Assembly: GCF_030816715.1 (NCBI RefSeq)
Contig: NZ_JAUSYH010000001.1
Span: 1,302,001 to 1,366,000, forward strand
Length of the DNA: 64,000 bases
Reading direction: 5' to 3'
Source: Streptomyces achromogenes
GTDB taxonomy: Bacteria > Actinomycetota > Actinomycetes > Streptomycetales > Streptomycetaceae
In this document: one piece after another, positions 24,942-34,536 of the stretch
Layout of the letters: every line of letters starts with the position of its first letter
Position numbering within the stretch: position 1 is the stretch's first letter
Notes under the pieces: generated by a model
What the model was told of the DNA's origin: nothing
The model's input: only the letters and a program-made list of their open reading frames with translations
Database searches by the model: none
Position numbers and translations under genes: made by a program

Positions 24942-27455
24942 GTGACCCTCATCGATCAGCTCCCGCCGACCGCGGATCCCGACGCCCTGTACGAAGCCTT
25001 CCAGTCCTGGGCGCAGGAGCGCGGTCTGACGCTCTACCCCCATCAGGAGGAGGCGCTGATCGAGGTGGTCTCCGGGGCGAACGTGATCGTCTCGACGCCC
25101 ACCGGCTCCGGCAAGAGCATGATCGCCGCGGCCGCGCACTTCGCGGCCCTCGCCCGCGACGAGGTCACCTTCTACACGGCTCCGATCAAGGCGCTCGTGT
25201 CGGAGAAGTTCTTCGAGCTGTGCAAGATCTTCGGCACGGAGAACGTCGGCATGCTGACCGGCGACGCGTCCGTGAACTCCGACGCCCCGGTCATCTGCTG
25301 CACCGCCGAGGTGCTCGCCTCGATCGCGCTGCGCGACGGCAAGCAGGCGGACGTCGGCCAGGTCGTCATGGACGAGTTCCACTTCTACGCCGAGGGCGAC
25401 CGCGGCTGGGCCTGGCAGATCCCCATTCTGGAGCTGCCTCAGGCACAGTTCGTGCTCATGTCGGCGACCCTGGGCGACGTGTCCTTCTTCGAGAAGGACC
25501 TCGCCCGGCGCACCGGCCGCCCCACGGCGGTGGTCCGCTCGGCGACCCGGCCCGTGCCGCTGTCCTACGAGTACCGGTACACCCCGATGACGGAGACCCT
25601 CACCGACCTGCTGGACACCCGGCAGGCCCCCGTCTACATCGTGCACTTCACCCAGGCGCAGGCGGTGGAGCGGGCACAGGCACTGATGAGCATCAACATG
25701 TGCTCGCGTGAGGAGAAGGACCGGATCGCCGACCTGATCGGCAACTTCCGCTTCAGCACCAAGTTCGGCCAGAACCTCTCCCGCTACGTGCGGCACGGCA
25801 TCGGCGTCCACCACGCCGGCATGCTGCCGAAGTACCGGCGGCTGGTGGAGAAGCTCGCCCAGGCCGGTCTGCTGAAGGTCATCTGCGGCACGGACACGCT
25901 CGGCGTCGGCGTCAACGTGCCCATCCGGACGGTGCTGTTCACCGCGCTCACCAAGTACGACGGCAACCGGGTGCGCACCCTGCGGGCCCGTGAGTTCCAC
26001 CAGATCGCGGGCCGGGCCGGCCGCGCCGGGTTCGACACGGCGGGACTGGTGGTCGCGCAGGCGCCCGAGCACGTCATCGAGAACGAGAAGGCCCTCAGCA
26101 AGGCCGGCGACGACCCGAAGAAGCGCCGCAAGGTGGTGCGCAAGAAGGCGCCGGAAGGATTCGTGGGCTGGACGGAGAGCACCTTCGACAAGCTCATCGA
26201 GTCCGATCCGGAGCCTCTGACGTCCCGCTTCCGGGTCACGCACACGATGCTGCTGTCCGTGATCGCCCGCCCCGGGAACGCCTTCGCGGCGATGCGGCAC
26301 CTGCTGGAGGACAACCACGAGCCGCGCAGGCAGCAACTGCGGCACATCCGGCGTGCCATCGCGATCTACCGGTCGTTGCTGGACGGCGGCGTCGTGGAGA
26401 AGCTCGACGAGCCGGACGCCTCCGGCCGTGTCGTGCGCCTCACCGTGGATCTGCAGCAGGACTTCGCACTGAACCAGCCGCTGTCCACCTTCGCGCTGGC
26501 CGCGTTCGAGCTGCTGGACCCCGAGTCGCCCTCCTACGCCCTCGACATGGTCTCCGTCGTGGAGTCCACCCTGGACGACCCGCGCCAGATCCTGGCCGCC
26601 CAGCAGAACAAGGCGCGCGGCGAGGCGGTGGCCGCGATGAAGGCGGACGGCGTCGAGTACGAGGAGCGCATGGAACGCCTCCAGGACGTCTCGTACCCGA
26701 AGCCGTTGGAGGAGCTGCTCTTCCACGCGTACGACACCTACCGCAAGAGCCATCCGTGGGTGGGCGACCATCCGCTGTCGCCGAAGTCCGTCATCCGTGA
26801 CATGTACGAGCGGGCGATGTCGTTCACCGAGCTGGTCTCCCACTACGAGCTGGCCCGTACCGAGGGCATCGTGCTGCGGTACCTGGCCGGCGCCTACAAG
26901 GCGCTCGACCACACCGTCCCGGACGATCTGAAGTCCGAGGACCTGCAGGATCTGATCGCGTGGCTGGGCGAGATGGTGCGCCAGGTGGACTCGAGTCTGC
27001 TGGACGAGTGGGAGCAGCTCGCCAACCCGGAGGAGATGACCGCCGAGGAGGCGCAGGAGAAGGCCGACGAGGTCAAGCCGGTCACGGCGAACGCGCGTGC
27101 CTTCCGGGTCCTGGTCCGCAACGCGATGTTCCGCCGTGTCGAGCTCGCCGCACTCGACCACGTCGCCCAACTCGGCGAGCTGGACGCGGACGCCGGCTGG
27201 GACGCCGACGCCTGGGGCGAGGCGATGGACAAGTACTGGGACGAGTACGACGACCTCGGCACCGGCCCCGACGCGCGGGGTCCCAAGCTGCTCGTCATCC
27301 AGGAGGAGCCGCAGAACGCGCTGTGGCGCGTCCGTCAGATCTTCGACGACCCGAACGACGACCACGACTGGGGCATCAGCGCGGAGGTAGACCTCACGGC
27401 CTCCGACGCCGAGGGCCGCGCGGTCGTCCGCGTCACGTCCGTCGGCCAGTTGTGA
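24942..27455 (+). CDS. Ski2-like DExH RNA helicase with C-terminal DUF3516
   Basis: The product is 837 residues. Motifs include PHQEEALIEV, Walker A STPTGSGKS near residue 54, the DExH box DEFHFYAEGD near 143, LMSATLGD, a second RecA domain with HHAGMLPKYRR, CGTDTLGVGVNVP and QIAGRAGRAG. The C-terminal 400 residues match the actinobacterial DUF3516 extension. Such enzymes are thought to act on RNA, but their role in streptomycetes is undefined. GTG 24942 was chosen over an upstream ATG because family members begin near TLIDQLPP. TesB follows 67 bp downstream. Confidence 0.9.
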   Translation: MTLIDQLPPTADPDALYEAFQSWAQERGLTLYPHQEEALIEVVSGANVIVSTPTGSGKSMIAAAAHFAALARDEVTFYTAPIKALVSEKFFELCKIFGTENVGMLTGDASVNSDAPVICCTAEVLASIALRDGKQADVGQVVMDEFHFYAEGDRGWAWQIPILELPQAQFVLMSATLGDVSFFEKDLARRTGRPTAVVRSATRPVPLSYEYRYTPMTETLTDLLDTRQAPVYIVHFTQAQAVERAQALMSINMCSREEKDRIADLIGNFRFSTKFGQNLSRYVRHGIGVHHAGMLPKYRRLVEKLAQAGLLKVICGTDTLGVGVNVPIRTVLFTALTKYDGNRVRTLRAREFHQIAGRAGRAGFDTAGLVVAQAPEHVIENEKALSKAGDDPKKRRKVVRKKAPEGFVGWTESTFDKLIESDPEPLTSRFRVTHTMLLSVIARPGNAFAAMRHLLEDNHEPRRQQLRHIRRAIAIYRSLLDGGVVEKLDEPDASGRVVRLTVDLQQDFALNQPLSTFALAAFELLDPESPSYALDMVSVVESTLDDPRQILAAQQNKARGEAVAAMKADGVEYEERMERLQDVSYPKPLEELLFHAYDTYRKSHPWVGDHPLSPKSVIRDMYERAMSFTELVSHYELARTEGIVLRYLAGAYKALDHTVPDDLKSEDLQDLIAWLGEMVRQVDSSLLDEWEQLANPEEMTAEEAQEKADEVKPVTANARAFRVLVRNAMFRRVELAALDHVAQLGELDADAGWDADAWGEAMDKYWDEYDDLGTGPDARGPKLLVIQEEPQNALWRVRQIFDDPNDDHDWGISAEVDLTASDAEGRAVVRVTSVGQL

Positions 27456-27522
27456 GCGCAGCGGCGGCCGCGGCCGCCGGAATGGGACCAGGCACAGCAG
27501 AGGGCACAGGAGAAGCGCACCG

Positions 27523-28389
27523 ATGACGAATCCGGCCGAGAGACTCGTCGACCTGCTCGACCTGGAGCAGATCGAGGTCAACATCTTCCGGGGCCGCAGC
27601 CCGCACGAGTCGCTGCAGCGGGTCTTCGGCGGCCAGGTGGCCGGCCAGGCGCTCGTCGCGGCCGGCCGGACCACCGAGGGCGACCGGCCCGTGCACTCGC
27701 TGCACGCGTACTTCCTGCGCCCGGGGCGGCCGGGCGTCCCCATCGTGTACCAGGTGGAACGGGTGCGCGACGGCCGGTCGTTCACGACCCGCCGGGTCAC
27801 CGCCGTGCAGCAAGGGCGGACGATCTTCAATCTCACCGCCTCCTTTCATCAGCCTGAGGAAGGTCCTTTCGAGCACCAGCTGCCGCCGGCGCGTGAGGTG
27901 CCGGACCCGGAGTCCCTGCCGACCGTCACGGACGAGATCCGGGCTCATCTGGGGGCGCTGCCCGAGCAGTTGGAGCGGATGGCGCGCCGTCAACCCTTCG
28001 ACATCCGGTACGCGGACCGGCTGCGCTGGACCGCCGAGGACGTCAAGGACGCCGAGCCGCGCAGCGCGGTGTGGATGCGTGCCGTCGGGCCGCTCGGCGA
28101 CGATCCGCTCGTCCACACCTGCGCGCTCACCTACGCCAGCGACATGACGCTTCTGGACGCGGTCCGCCTCCCGGTGGAGCCGCTGTGGGGTCCGCGCAAC
28201 TTCGACATGGCGTCGCTGGACCACGCGATGTGGTTCCACCGGCCGTTCCGCGCGGACGAGTGGTTCCTGTACGACCAGGAGTCGCCGATCGCCACGGGCG
28301 GGCGTGGGCTGGCCCGGGGCCGCATCTACGACCTGGAGGGGCGGCTGCTGGTGTCCGTCGTCCAGGAAGGTCTTTTCCGCGCGCTGTAG
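27523..28389 (+). CDS. tesB: Acyl-CoA thioesterase II (TesB)
   Basis: A 288-residue double-hotdog thioesterase. Conserved blocks are RVFGGQVAGQALVAA, the active-site segment TYASDMTLLD, and SLDHAMWFHRPFRADEW followed by LYDQESP. It hydrolyses acyl-CoA in the cytoplasm, probably in fatty-acid turnover. AGGAG lies about 12 nt before the ATG. It ends 8 bp from the stop of the convergent DUF6397 gene. Confidence 0.94.
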   Translation: MTNPAERLVDLLDLEQIEVNIFRGRSPHESLQRVFGGQVAGQALVAAGRTTEGDRPVHSLHAYFLRPGRPGVPIVYQVERVRDGRSFTTRRVTAVQQGRTIFNLTASFHQPEEGPFEHQLPPAREVPDPESLPTVTDEIRAHLGALPEQLERMARRQPFDIRYADRLRWTAEDVKDAEPRSAVWMRAVGPLGDDPLVHTCALTYASDMTLLDAVRLPVEPLWGPRNFDMASLDHAMWFHRPFRADEWFLYDQESPIATGGRGLARGRIYDLEGRLLVSVVQEGLFRAL

Positions 28390-28397
28390 GCCGCGCG

Positions 28398-29348
28398 TCA
28401 GCCGTTGCGGCGGCGCAGCCAGCCGAACAGGCCGCGCGTCGACGGGCTCGGCTCATCGGACGCAACGGACCCGTCGGACCCGCCGTATGCGTATGACCGG
28501 TCCCGCGTGTCCGGTGCGTCAGGCCGGCCGTAGCGCGGTGACGGACCCTGCCGGGCGGGTTTCGGGAGGGGGCGCGGCGCGGGCTGCCCGGTACGGGCCT
28601 CGGCCAGGGTGTTCGCCAGGTCGGAGCTCAGCCAGTCGATCTCGTCGCGGTCCTGTGCGGTCATGATCTTCTCGATCAGCTGGGCGGCGGGAGAACCCGG
28701 GGCTCCGTACGCCGGCGGCACCGGCCGGAACCTGTTCAGGTGCGAGCGCTCGTAGGGGTCGTCGACGATCTCCGCGACATGCGGCGGGCCGAGGAAGGCC
28801 GCCAGCACTCCGGCACGCTGCCAGGGGTCGTCCGTCTGCCGGAGCAGGAAGCCCAGGTGGCGTCCCCGCCAGTTCCGGGGCCGCAGGTCGACGCCTGCGG
28901 CCAGCTGGCTGCGCAGCACCTCGGGCGTCCGGCCCGTGAGCAGGAACGCGTTCGTCCGGTCGGCCGCGAACTGCCGCAGTTCTTCGGCGAGATACAGCCA
29001 TACGACGGCCCGGTACCTGTTGAGGTAGAACTTGACGGGCACCACCAGCCCCACCCGTGCGAGACGGGTGAACCGGGTGGGCGGCACCTCCAGGACGGCG
29101 GCGCCCTCGCCGGTGCCCACAGCCTGCACCCGCCGGCGCAGTGTCTCGGGAAAGCCCGGTTCCGCCCGCAGGCGGTCGATCTCGGCGCGGGCCACCCGTC
29201 GGCCCCCTCCTCCTTCGTCGGGTGTCGTCCTGATGCGCCCGAGGTGCACGCCGAGGTCGAACTCGCTGCGCTTCAGGCCCAGTTCGCGTGCCGCCCGACC
29301 GGGCGCGAGGGTTGTGGGGTGCAGACGTGCGACGGTGTTTCCGGACAT
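28398..29348 (-). CDS. DUF6397-family protein, HTH-like N-terminus
   Basis: A 316-residue soluble protein typical of streptomycetes. The N-terminus (LAPGRAARELGLKRSEFDLGVHLGRIRT, read as two blocks) looks like a MerR-like helix-turn-helix. The middle contains FLLTGRTPEVLRSQL and the C-terminus is Pro/Arg-rich, ending LFGWLRRRNG. ATG 29348 is used because the sequence upstream is Arg-rich noise. Function is unknown; it may bind DNA. It lies downstream of the conservon's second roadblock gene on the same strand. Confidence 0.75.
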   Translation of the reverse strand: MSGNTVARLHPTTLAPGRAARELGLKRSEFDLGVHLGRIRTTPDEGGGGRRVARAEIDRLRAEPGFPETLRRRVQAVGTGEGAAVLEVPPTRFTRLARVGLVVPVKFYLNRYRAVVWLYLAEELRQFAADRTNAFLLTGRTPEVLRSQLAAGVDLRPRNWRGRHLGFLLRQTDDPWQRAGVLAAFLGPPHVAEIVDDPYERSHLNRFRPVPPAYGAPGSPAAQLIEKIMTAQDRDEIDWLSSDLANTLAEARTGQPAPRPLPKPARQGPSPRYGRPDAPDTRDRSYAYGGSDGSVASDEPSPSTRGLFGWLRRRNG

Positions 29349-29485
29349 GGTCGATCTCCCCGTGGAGTGAGTGGAGTGAAGCAGGCCCGCGTCGTCCGCG
29401 GCGGCCTCGGAAAAAAACCGTACCCGCGATCGCCGAATTCGTGGCGGCCTGTGGATAACTCCGGAGGGGAGGGTGAAAGCGCAGG

Positions 29486-29899
29486 TCAGATGTCTGTCAG
29501 CGGGGCGCGGTCGGGGTGCCTGGCGTCCACGGTGAGGTGTTCGCCGACCCGGTTGACGAGCAGGGTCATCTCGTAGGCGATGCGTCCCATGTCGGCGTCC
29601 ACCCCGCTCAGCACGCACAGGCAACTGCCGGCGCCCGCCGCGGTGACGAACAGCACCGCGTCATCGAACTCGATCATCGTCTGACGTACCCGGCCCGCCC
29701 CGAAGTGACGCCCCGAGCCCTTCGCGAGGCTGTGGAGGCCGGACGCGACGGCGGCGAGGTGTTCGGCGTCCTCCCGGCGCATTCCGGTGCTCGCGCCCGC
29801 CACCAGCCCGTCGTCGGACAGGACGAGCGCGTGCCGTACGTGGTCGACGCGCTCGGTCAGATCGTCCAACAGCCGGCCCATTCCCTGGTTGCCCGCCAT
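29486..29899 (-). CDS. Second roadblock/LC7-domain protein of the conservon
   Basis: A 137-residue roadblock protein: GRLLDDLTERVDHVRHALVLSDDGL, DAEHLAAVASGLHSLAKG and RQTMIEFDDAVLFVTAAG. It is clearly a paralogue of the CvnB protein at 31350-31787. ATG 29899 has GGGGAG about 6 nt upstream; an ATG seven codons earlier is possible. It follows the GTPase gene cvnD on the same strand, 220 bp away. A second roadblock at this end of a conservon is not part of the standard four-gene core. It may form homodimers or swap with CvnB on the GTPase. Confidence 0.88.
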   Translation of the reverse strand: MAGNQGMGRLLDDLTERVDHVRHALVLSDDGLVAGASTGMRREDAEHLAAVASGLHSLAKGSGRHFGAGRVRQTMIEFDDAVLFVTAAGAGSCLCVLSGVDADMGRIAYEMTLLVNRVGEHLTVDARHPDRAPLTDI

Positions 29900-30118
29900 G
29901 CCCCGCTCCCCGTGTGACATTCCCCGTATGCCGTCCCCGTGCGATCGCCCGGCTCACCGGAGGATCCGCCCATCAGCCTTCCCCAGGGACGGCCGCCGGA
30001 GCAAGGAGCACGGCGGCATGGCGAGAAGTCGGCTGTCTCCACCCTGTGCACCGGCCGGATTCCGACGGTCCGTGCCGGCGCAGGGCATCGCGAGCCGATG
30101 TCGCAGCCGACGGGGAGG

Positions 30119-30724
30119 TCAGCCGACCGAGTCCAGTAAGCGGGCCGTGTGCATCCGCCCGGCGTACTCGACCAGCCGGATCAGCACCTCCTTCCCCGAG
30201 TCGCGGTCTCGGGCGTCGCACAGGACCACCGGGGTGCCCGCGTCGAGGTCGAGCGCGCGCGACACGTCCGGGGCGCCGTACGTCCGCGTGCCCGTGAAGC
30301 AGTTGACGGCCACCACGAACGGAATGTGGCGGTGCTCGAAGTAGTCGACCGCGGGGAAGCAGTCCTCGAGCCGCCGGGTGTCGGCCAGAACCACCGCGCC
30401 CAGCGCCCCCTGGGACAGTTCGTCCCACAGGAACCAGAAGCGGTCCTGCCCCGGAGTGCCGAACAGGTAGAGGGAGAGCCCGGAACGGATGGTGATGCGG
30501 CCGAAGTCCATCGCGACGGTGGTCGTGACCTTCTGGTCCACGCCGTCGGTGTCGTCCACCGACTGGCCTGCCTGGCTGAGCAGTTCCTCGGTGCGCAGCG
30601 GTTTGATCTCACTGACCGCGCCCACCATGGTGGTCTTGCCCACGCCGAACCCGCCGGCGACCAGAATCTTCAACGCCATGGGGGCCGATTCGCCGTCGGC
30701 GGCGTGGGAGTGCTCGGAGACCAT
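30119..30724 (-). CDS. cvnD: Conservon Ras-like GTP-binding protein CvnD
   Basis: A 201-residue small GTPase. P-loop VAGGFGVGKTTMVG near residues 22-35, switch-II region LFGTPGQDRFWFLW, and VVAVNCF at the base-recognition position (N without the usual NKxD). CvnD proteins act as molecular switches with CvnA-C at the membrane. Unusually, a 197-bp gap with GGGTTCGGG-type repeats separates it from cvnC, where conservons normally have overlaps. GAGAGAAG precedes the ATG. Confidence 0.94.
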   Translation of the reverse strand: MVSEHSHAADGESAPMALKILVAGGFGVGKTTMVGAVSEIKPLRTEELLSQAGQSVDDTDGVDQKVTTTVAMDFGRITIRSGLSLYLFGTPGQDRFWFLWDELSQGALGAVVLADTRRLEDCFPAVDYFEHRHIPFVVAVNCFTGTRTYGAPDVSRALDLDAGTPVVLCDARDRDSGKEVLIRLVEYAGRMHTARLLDSVG

Positions 30725-30727
30725 GGA

Positions 30728-30801
30728 TCACTTCTCTCGGGTTCGGGTCGGGTTCGGGTTTCGGGTTGGGGTTTCGGGTTCGCGGATCGGGTTCGGGGCG
30801 T
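30728..30801. repeat. Degenerate GGGTTCGGG repeat tract upstream of cvnD
   Basis: About eight imperfect copies of a TCGGGTT-like 6-7 bp unit in the gap between cvnC and cvnD, ending just before the cvnD ribosome site. It interrupts the usual tight cvnC-cvnD spacing. Confidence 0.65.
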
Positions 30802-30921
30802 CGGCCATGGCCGACGTGGAACGGAGGAGACTCCGTACGGAGCAGGCTCGGTAGGAGCAGGTTCGGTACGGAGGAGGCGCCGTGGGTTCCGTGCGCCTCC
30901 GGGGCGGTCGGAGAGGTTCGT

Positions 30922-31332
30922 CTACAGGGCTCTCAGCCCCGCGATCACCTCGCGCAGGATCCGCTCGTCGGGCAGCTGCGCGGGCGGGACCGGGCGGCTG
31001 ACGGTGACGCATCCCAGTTCCAGCAGATCGCCGAGGAGCACCCTGACCACGCCCACGGGCAGGTCGGCGCCGGCCGCGAGTTCCGCGACGGACTGGGTGT
31101 CCTCGCTGCAGAGACCGACGAGGGTACGGTGCTCCGGTCCGATCGCCATGCCTTCCGTGCCGGGCGCACCCGGATCCAGGGTGACCAGGGCGATCAGGTC
31201 GAAGCGCACTCCCGTGGGGCCGGGTTTCGTCCGGCCCCCCGTCATGGCGTACGGGCGGACGAGTGGGCCGGCCTCGGTGTCGAACCACTGGCTGCCCGCT
31301 TCGTGCGGGGCGCCGGTCATGTCCTCGGTCAT
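30922..31332 (-). CDS. cvnC: Conservon DUF742 protein CvnC
   Basis: A 136-residue DUF742 protein: GPLVRPYAMTGGRTKP, FDLIALVTLDP, ALCSEDTQSVAELAAGADLPVGVVRVLLGDLLE with a winged-HTH-like pattern, and a C-terminal REVIAGLRAL, which matches the family ending. ATG 31332 follows GAGGCGAG. An ATG at 31353 overlaps the cvnB stop (ATGA) and would add seven residues, which fits translational coupling. It belongs with CvnA, B and D in a membrane signalling complex. Confidence 0.92.
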   Translation of the reverse strand: MTEDMTGAPHEAGSQWFDTEAGPLVRPYAMTGGRTKPGPTGVRFDLIALVTLDPGAPGTEGMAIGPEHRTLVGLCSEDTQSVAELAAGADLPVGVVRVLLGDLLELGCVTVSRPVPPAQLPDERILREVIAGLRAL

Positions 31333-31349
31333 CAGCGCGGACTCTCGCC

Positions 31350-31787
31350 TCATCCGACGGCGGGCGGCCGCGCGGCGAGGCGCGGAGGCGTGTAGAGGTG
31401 CTCGCCGACGCGCTTGACCAGGCGTGCCATCTCGTACGCGACCAGGCCGATGTCGGCGGTCACGGCGGTGAGCACGGCCAGGCAGGAGCCGTCGCCCGCG
31501 GCGGCCACGAACAGGAAGCCGTCGTCCATCTCCACCATGGTCTGGCGTACGCCGCCGGCGCCGAAATGGCGGCCCGCGCCCTTGGCGAGGCTGTGGAAGC
31601 CGGAGGCGACGGCGGCGAGGTGTTCGGCGTCCTCGCGTCTGAGGTCGGTGGAGGCGCCGACTGCGAGGCCGTCGTTGGACAGCACCACCGCGTGCCGTAC
31701 CTCGCTCACACGCATCACCAAGTCGTCCAGCAGCCAGTCGAGTTCGCCGGACCGCTGGGCCGACCTCGTGCTCGGGTCGTGGATCAT
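31350..31787 (-). CDS. cvnB: Conservon roadblock/LC7 protein CvnB
   Basis: A 145-residue roadblock-fold protein: ELDWLLDDLVMRVSEVRHAVV, DAEHLAAVASGFHSLAKGAG, RQTMVEMDDGFLFVAAAG. CvnB proteins are thought to regulate the GTPase partner. Its start overlaps the cvnA stop by ATGA, and GAAGGAGA lies upstream. A paralogue lies after cvnD. Confidence 0.94.
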   Translation of the reverse strand: MIHDPSTRSAQRSGELDWLLDDLVMRVSEVRHAVVLSNDGLAVGASTDLRREDAEHLAAVASGFHSLAKGAGRHFGAGGVRQTMVEMDDGFLFVAAAGDGSCLAVLTAVTADIGLVAYEMARLVKRVGEHLYTPPRLAARPPAVG

Positions 31788-34492
31788 GCGTGGTCTCCTT
31801 CACTGCTTTCGCTGCCCGGTACGGAATCCGGGGCCGCGGCGCGGCCGGGTTGTCTTCCGCCGCCTCGGGCCCAGCCCTCCCGGTACGCGGCCATGCGGTT
31901 CCGTACGAGCTCGGGAGTGCGTCCTTCGTCGGCGCGCGGGGCGGGCGTCCGGGCCTGTTCCTCCGAGTGCGAACGGCGCAGTTGCGGGGCGAGACTGGCC
32001 TGACGGACCCGGCGTGGAAGGTCGTCCGTGTCTTGAGCGTGTCCGGCGTCTTCGGCGTTCTCGCCGTCGTCCGGGGGACGGTGCAGGCGCAAGGCTGTCA
32101 CTCCGGGAGGCGGTGGACCGGCGGCGGCCGGTTCAGCGGCGCTCTGCGAGGGTGCCGCGAGTGCGGGACGTTCGACGGGCGCGGGGACGGACTCGCGGCG
32201 CCGGCCGGAAGGGCTCGGGTCGACCGCCTGCCGGTGGTCGAGCGGTCGCTCGGGCGCATCGTGCGGTCCGAAGGCGTACACGTCGGCAGTGCGGACGTCG
32301 GACGCGTGAAGGTGGGACGCATGGGTGTCGGACGCGTGGTCGCCGGACGGGTGCCGGTCGCCTGCGGTCACGCGCGCGTAGGCGCGTTCCGTCGGCTGCC
32401 CCGCCGTCACCTCTGGGGCGGAGATCTCCGGCGTGCCGCTGTGCAGCAGGGTCGTCGGCAGCAGGACGACCGCCGTGGTGCCGCCGTAGGGCGAGGTCCG
32501 CAGATGCACCCTGACGCCGTGCCGGGCGGCGAGCCTGCTCACCACGAACAGGCCGAGCCGGTCGCTGTCGAACAGGTCGAGGGCCTCGGACTGCGCGATG
32601 CGCCGGTTGGCCTCGTCGAGGGTCTCCCTGCCCATGCCCAGGCCGCGGTCCTCGACCTCCACTGCGTAGCCGTTGCCGACGGGTTCGCCGGTGACGCGCA
32701 CACGCGTGTGAGGGGGCGAGAACTGCGCCGCGTTCTCGACGAGCTCGGCGAGCAGGTGGGTGAGGTCGGCCACGGCCGTGCCGATGACGGCGGTTTCCGG
32801 GAGTTGCCGTACCTCCACGCGCGCGTAGTCCTCGACTTCGGAGACGGCGGCGCGGATGACGTTGGTGAGGGAGACCGGCATCCGCCAGGCCCGGCCCGGC
32901 GCCGCGCCGGAGAGGATGATCAGGCTTTCCGCGTGGCGTCGCATGCGGGTGGTGAGGTGGTCGAGCCGGAAGAGGTCGCTGAGTTCGTCCGGGTCGTCGG
33001 AGCGGCGCTCCATGCTGTCCAGGAGGCTCAGCTGGCGGTGGACGAGGACCTGGCTGCGGCGGGCCAGATTGACGAACACCCCGGAGATGCCGCTGGCGAG
33101 TTCGGCGCGCTCCACGGCGGCGCGCAGAGCGGCCTGGTGCACGGTGTTCAGGGCCTCGGCGACCTGGCCGGTCTCGTCTTCGGCGGGTGGCCCGGGCGGA
33201 GCTTCCGTGTGGACGTCGATCTGCTCCCCGGCGCGCAGTTTCCCCATCGCCTCGGGGAGTTTGCGCCGGGCGATCTCCAGAGCGCTGTTGCGCAGGCCGA
33301 CCAGTTCGACGACGAGCCCGCGACCGATGCGCACGGAGATGACGAGCGAGGCGACGACGGCGGCGAGGCCCAGCAGGACCGCGGCTCCGGCTGCGGTGAG
33401 CAGACCGCGGGTGAGCGGGTCGGCGCGGCCGGCGACGTCGCTGCCGGCGTCCGCCTCGATGGTCCGCATCCCGTTCTGCACGCGGGCGTGGGCCGAGTCC
33501 CAGGTGCTCGCCGGAGCAGCCGCGATCGCCTTCGCGCCCGGCCGCCCGGCGAGCACCCCGTCCTCGGAGGCCCTCAGGGCCGCGTAGGCGCTGCCGGCGG
33601 CGAGACGACGCCAGGCGGTGTGCTCGGGTCCGCGCAGGTCCGCGGTGGACGATCCGGTGAGGGCGCGACGCGTGTCGACGGCGCCGGTGAACAGCCGTAG
33701 GCGGGTTCCGTCGAGGCGCCCGTGCACACGTGCGCCGGCGAGCACGGCGTCCTCCTGGGCCAGTGCCTCTCCTGCGCGGGAGAACTCGAGCAGCACGCGC
33801 GCGTCGGAGCCGAGTTCGGCGTCCTGGATGCCGGAGAGGGCGCCGCCGACCGCGAAGGCGGAGGAGATGACGCCGGTGTACCGGCTGTAGGCCGCCTCCC
33901 AGCCGGCGCTGCCGTCCAGCACCGCGGTTCGCAGCGAGGACAGCCGTTCGGCGTCGGAGACGAACGTCTCGAGACGCCGGGCCACGCCTGTGGGCAGGTC
34001 CTGGCCGTCGGCGACGGTGCTGTCGTCGCCGAGCCGCAGGCCGGACACGGCCCGGTCGGTGCGTTCGGCGAGCGTCCTCAGGCCGGCGTCCTGCCCGGGT
34101 GCGGGACGGGTCGCATACCGCACGGCAGCCGTCCGTTCGGTCTGCAGGGCGGCCACGGCGGCTGCGACCGGGGCGCGGACCTGGGAGTCGACGCGCTGCA
34201 ACTGGCGCAGCCGGGAGACGTCCTGCGCGGTGCTGACCGTGGCGTAGGCCCACAGGGCGAGCAGGGACACGACCGGCACCATCAGCAGGCAGACGATCTT
34301 GGCTCGTACGGTGCGCGGACGAAGGCGCCAGCCTTCCGCGCGCAGGATCGGCGCGTCCACGGACGGGTCCGTCGACGGGTCCGTCCGTTCGTCCGGCCCT
34401 TCGTCTGCCGGGGGTCCGGCGTGGGCGCGCCGCCCGCGCGCGGGGGGCGGCGCGTCGGCGCCGGCCGTCGGGGTCCTGCGGGGTGTGCGCAT
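31784..34492 (-). CDS. cvnA: Conservon sensor histidine kinase CvnA
   Basis: A 902-residue membrane protein. A cytoplasmic N-terminus (about 65 residues) leads to helix 1 (IVCLLMVPVVSLLALWAY), an extracytoplasmic nitrate-sensor-like helical domain, helix 2 near 365 and a HAMP-like linker. The ATPase domain has the N-box LAELVENAAQF near 585 and DRGLGMG. A phospho-acceptor region with SQVLVHRQLSLLDSMERR replaces a standard H-box, as usual for conservon kinases. The last 250 residues are low-complexity, rich in Pro, Ala and His-Ala-Ser repeats. GAGGAGG precedes the ATG at 34492. Confidence 0.94.
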   Translation of the reverse strand: MRTPRRTPTAGADAPPPARGRRAHAGPPADEGPDERTDPSTDPSVDAPILRAEGWRLRPRTVRAKIVCLLMVPVVSLLALWAYATVSTAQDVSRLRQLQRVDSQVRAPVAAAVAALQTERTAAVRYATRPAPGQDAGLRTLAERTDRAVSGLRLGDDSTVADGQDLPTGVARRLETFVSDAERLSSLRTAVLDGSAGWEAAYSRYTGVISSAFAVGGALSGIQDAELGSDARVLLEFSRAGEALAQEDAVLAGARVHGRLDGTRLRLFTGAVDTRRALTGSSTADLRGPEHTAWRRLAAGSAYAALRASEDGVLAGRPGAKAIAAAPASTWDSAHARVQNGMRTIEADAGSDVAGRADPLTRGLLTAAGAAVLLGLAAVVASLVISVRIGRGLVVELVGLRNSALEIARRKLPEAMGKLRAGEQIDVHTEAPPGPPAEDETGQVAEALNTVHQAALRAAVERAELASGISGVFVNLARRSQVLVHRQLSLLDSMERRSDDPDELSDLFRLDHLTTRMRRHAESLIILSGAAPGRAWRMPVSLTNVIRAAVSEVEDYARVEVRQLPETAVIGTAVADLTHLLAELVENAAQFSPPHTRVRVTGEPVGNGYAVEVEDRGLGMGRETLDEANRRIAQSEALDLFDSDRLGLFVVSRLAARHGVRVHLRTSPYGGTTAVVLLPTTLLHSGTPEISAPEVTAGQPTERAYARVTAGDRHPSGDHASDTHASHLHASDVRTADVYAFGPHDAPERPLDHRQAVDPSPSGRRRESVPAPVERPALAAPSQSAAEPAAAGPPPPGVTALRLHRPPDDGENAEDAGHAQDTDDLPRRVRQASLAPQLRRSHSEEQARTPAPRADEGRTPELVRNRMAAYREGWARGGGRQPGRAAAPDSVPGSESSEGDHA

Positions 34493-34536
34493 GGCCTCCT
34501 CGCTCGGAAGGGGGGACTGGGGCGGGTGTGTGCCGG

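Noticed and set aside
19980..27836. A 2,618-codon open frame on the minus strand
   Set aside because: It is antisense to the ABC exporters, the Ski2-like helicase and other clear genes, has no domain I recognise, and is the usual long antisense frame of high-G+C DNA.
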